Positions 35,871 through 35,906 of a stretch of 35,906 nucleotides of DNA are shown here, piece after piece. Position numbers and translations under genes: made by a program. The DNA is from Pseudomonadota bacterium (lineage in GTDB: Bacteria > Pseudomonadota > Gammaproteobacteria > Burkholderiales > Casimicrobiaceae). Under the pieces are notes generated by a model that was not told the DNA's origin, did not search any database, and worked only from the letters and a program-made list of their open reading frames with translations. The first letter of the stretch is position 1; each line of letters begins with the position of its first letter. Location: contig JAFEDF010000080.1 in assembly GCA_018241785.1 (NCBI GenBank), forward strand, positions 1-35,906, given 5' to 3'.

Positions 35871-35890
35871 ACTTGCCGGGCGTCCCTAAC
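35862..35890 (+). repeat. Short direct repeat at the window edge
   Basis: GCGTCCCTAAC occurs at 35862-35872 and 35880-35890, an 18-bp period, just outside the E3 right arm. Only two copies are visible before the window ends, so it may be chance or the start of a tandem array. Confidence 0.4.
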
Positions 35891-35906
35891 CGGGAGCAAG
35901 CGCGCC

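Noticed and set aside
35384..35899. Open frames running through E3 (for example 35384-35899 minus)
   Set aside because: They arise because the palindrome is GC-rich and stop-poor; frames differ between element copies and overlap lon.

Overview
The window is high-GC, densely packed bacterial chromosome. The gene set points to a betaproteobacterium, probably Burkholderiales-like: a dihydrolipoyl dehydrogenase with its own lipoyl domain, polyhydroxybutyrate genes phaA and phaB, a B12-dependent ribonucleotide reductase, the prkA-yeaH-spoVR operon, and trxC-hsp20-lon. The species cannot be named from sequence alone. I see no rRNA, tRNA, CRISPR array, prophage or transposase gene.

Layout. (1) 1-4891, plus strand: the end of aceF (pyruvate dehydrogenase E2), lpdA (E3), phaA (beta-ketothiolase) and phaB (acetoacetyl-CoA reductase). 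This set makes acetyl-CoA and converts it to the PHB precursor 3-hydroxybutyryl-CoA. (2) 4934-7275: a divergent pair, an isochorismatase-fold hydrolase and a 4-hydroxybutyryl-CoA dehydratase/HpaB-family protein with an unusual active site. (3) 20584 down to 7309, minus strand: eight tightly packed genes: CoxL-like molybdenum hydroxylase subunit, YCF48-type lipoprotein, TupA-like ATP-grasp protein, nrdJ with an intein, fused double ABC permease, ABC ATPase, PTS IIA protein and uppP. Five of the seven junctions are 4-nt stop/start overlaps, and two of these appear to use CTG as the start codon. (4) 20615-25022, plus strand: a small secreted DUF3761 protein, an acyl-CoA synthetase and htpG (Hsp90). 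(5) 25240-26424, minus strand: a class V aminotransferase. (6) 27268-31971, plus strand: prkA-yeaH-spoVR, behind two good sigma-54-type promoter sequences. (7) 32296-35589, plus strand: trxC-hsp20-lon, behind a strong sigma-32 (heat-shock) promoter match.

The most unusual content is a family of three large imperfect palindromes (E1 25021-25296, E2 about 31975-32199, E3 about 35592-35870). Each begins within a few bases of a plus-strand stop codon (htpG, spoVR, lon). They share a core of about 155 bp bounded by GGGGATGC and GCATCCCC. Their long stems differ between copies but keep pairing through matched changes on both arms. Two short modules, GAGTTCG and CTCTACACCG, always face each other unpaired, giving two conserved internal loops. 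In E1 the arms extend to a perfect 70-bp inverted repeat that supplies the last 18 codons of the aminotransferase gene and two bases of the htpG stop codon. I know of no named family that matches this architecture.

Stress proteins (HtpG, PrkA system, thioredoxin 2, small heat-shock protein, Lon) fill the right third, with regulatory signals to match. The left half is carbon storage and envelope or nucleotide metabolism.
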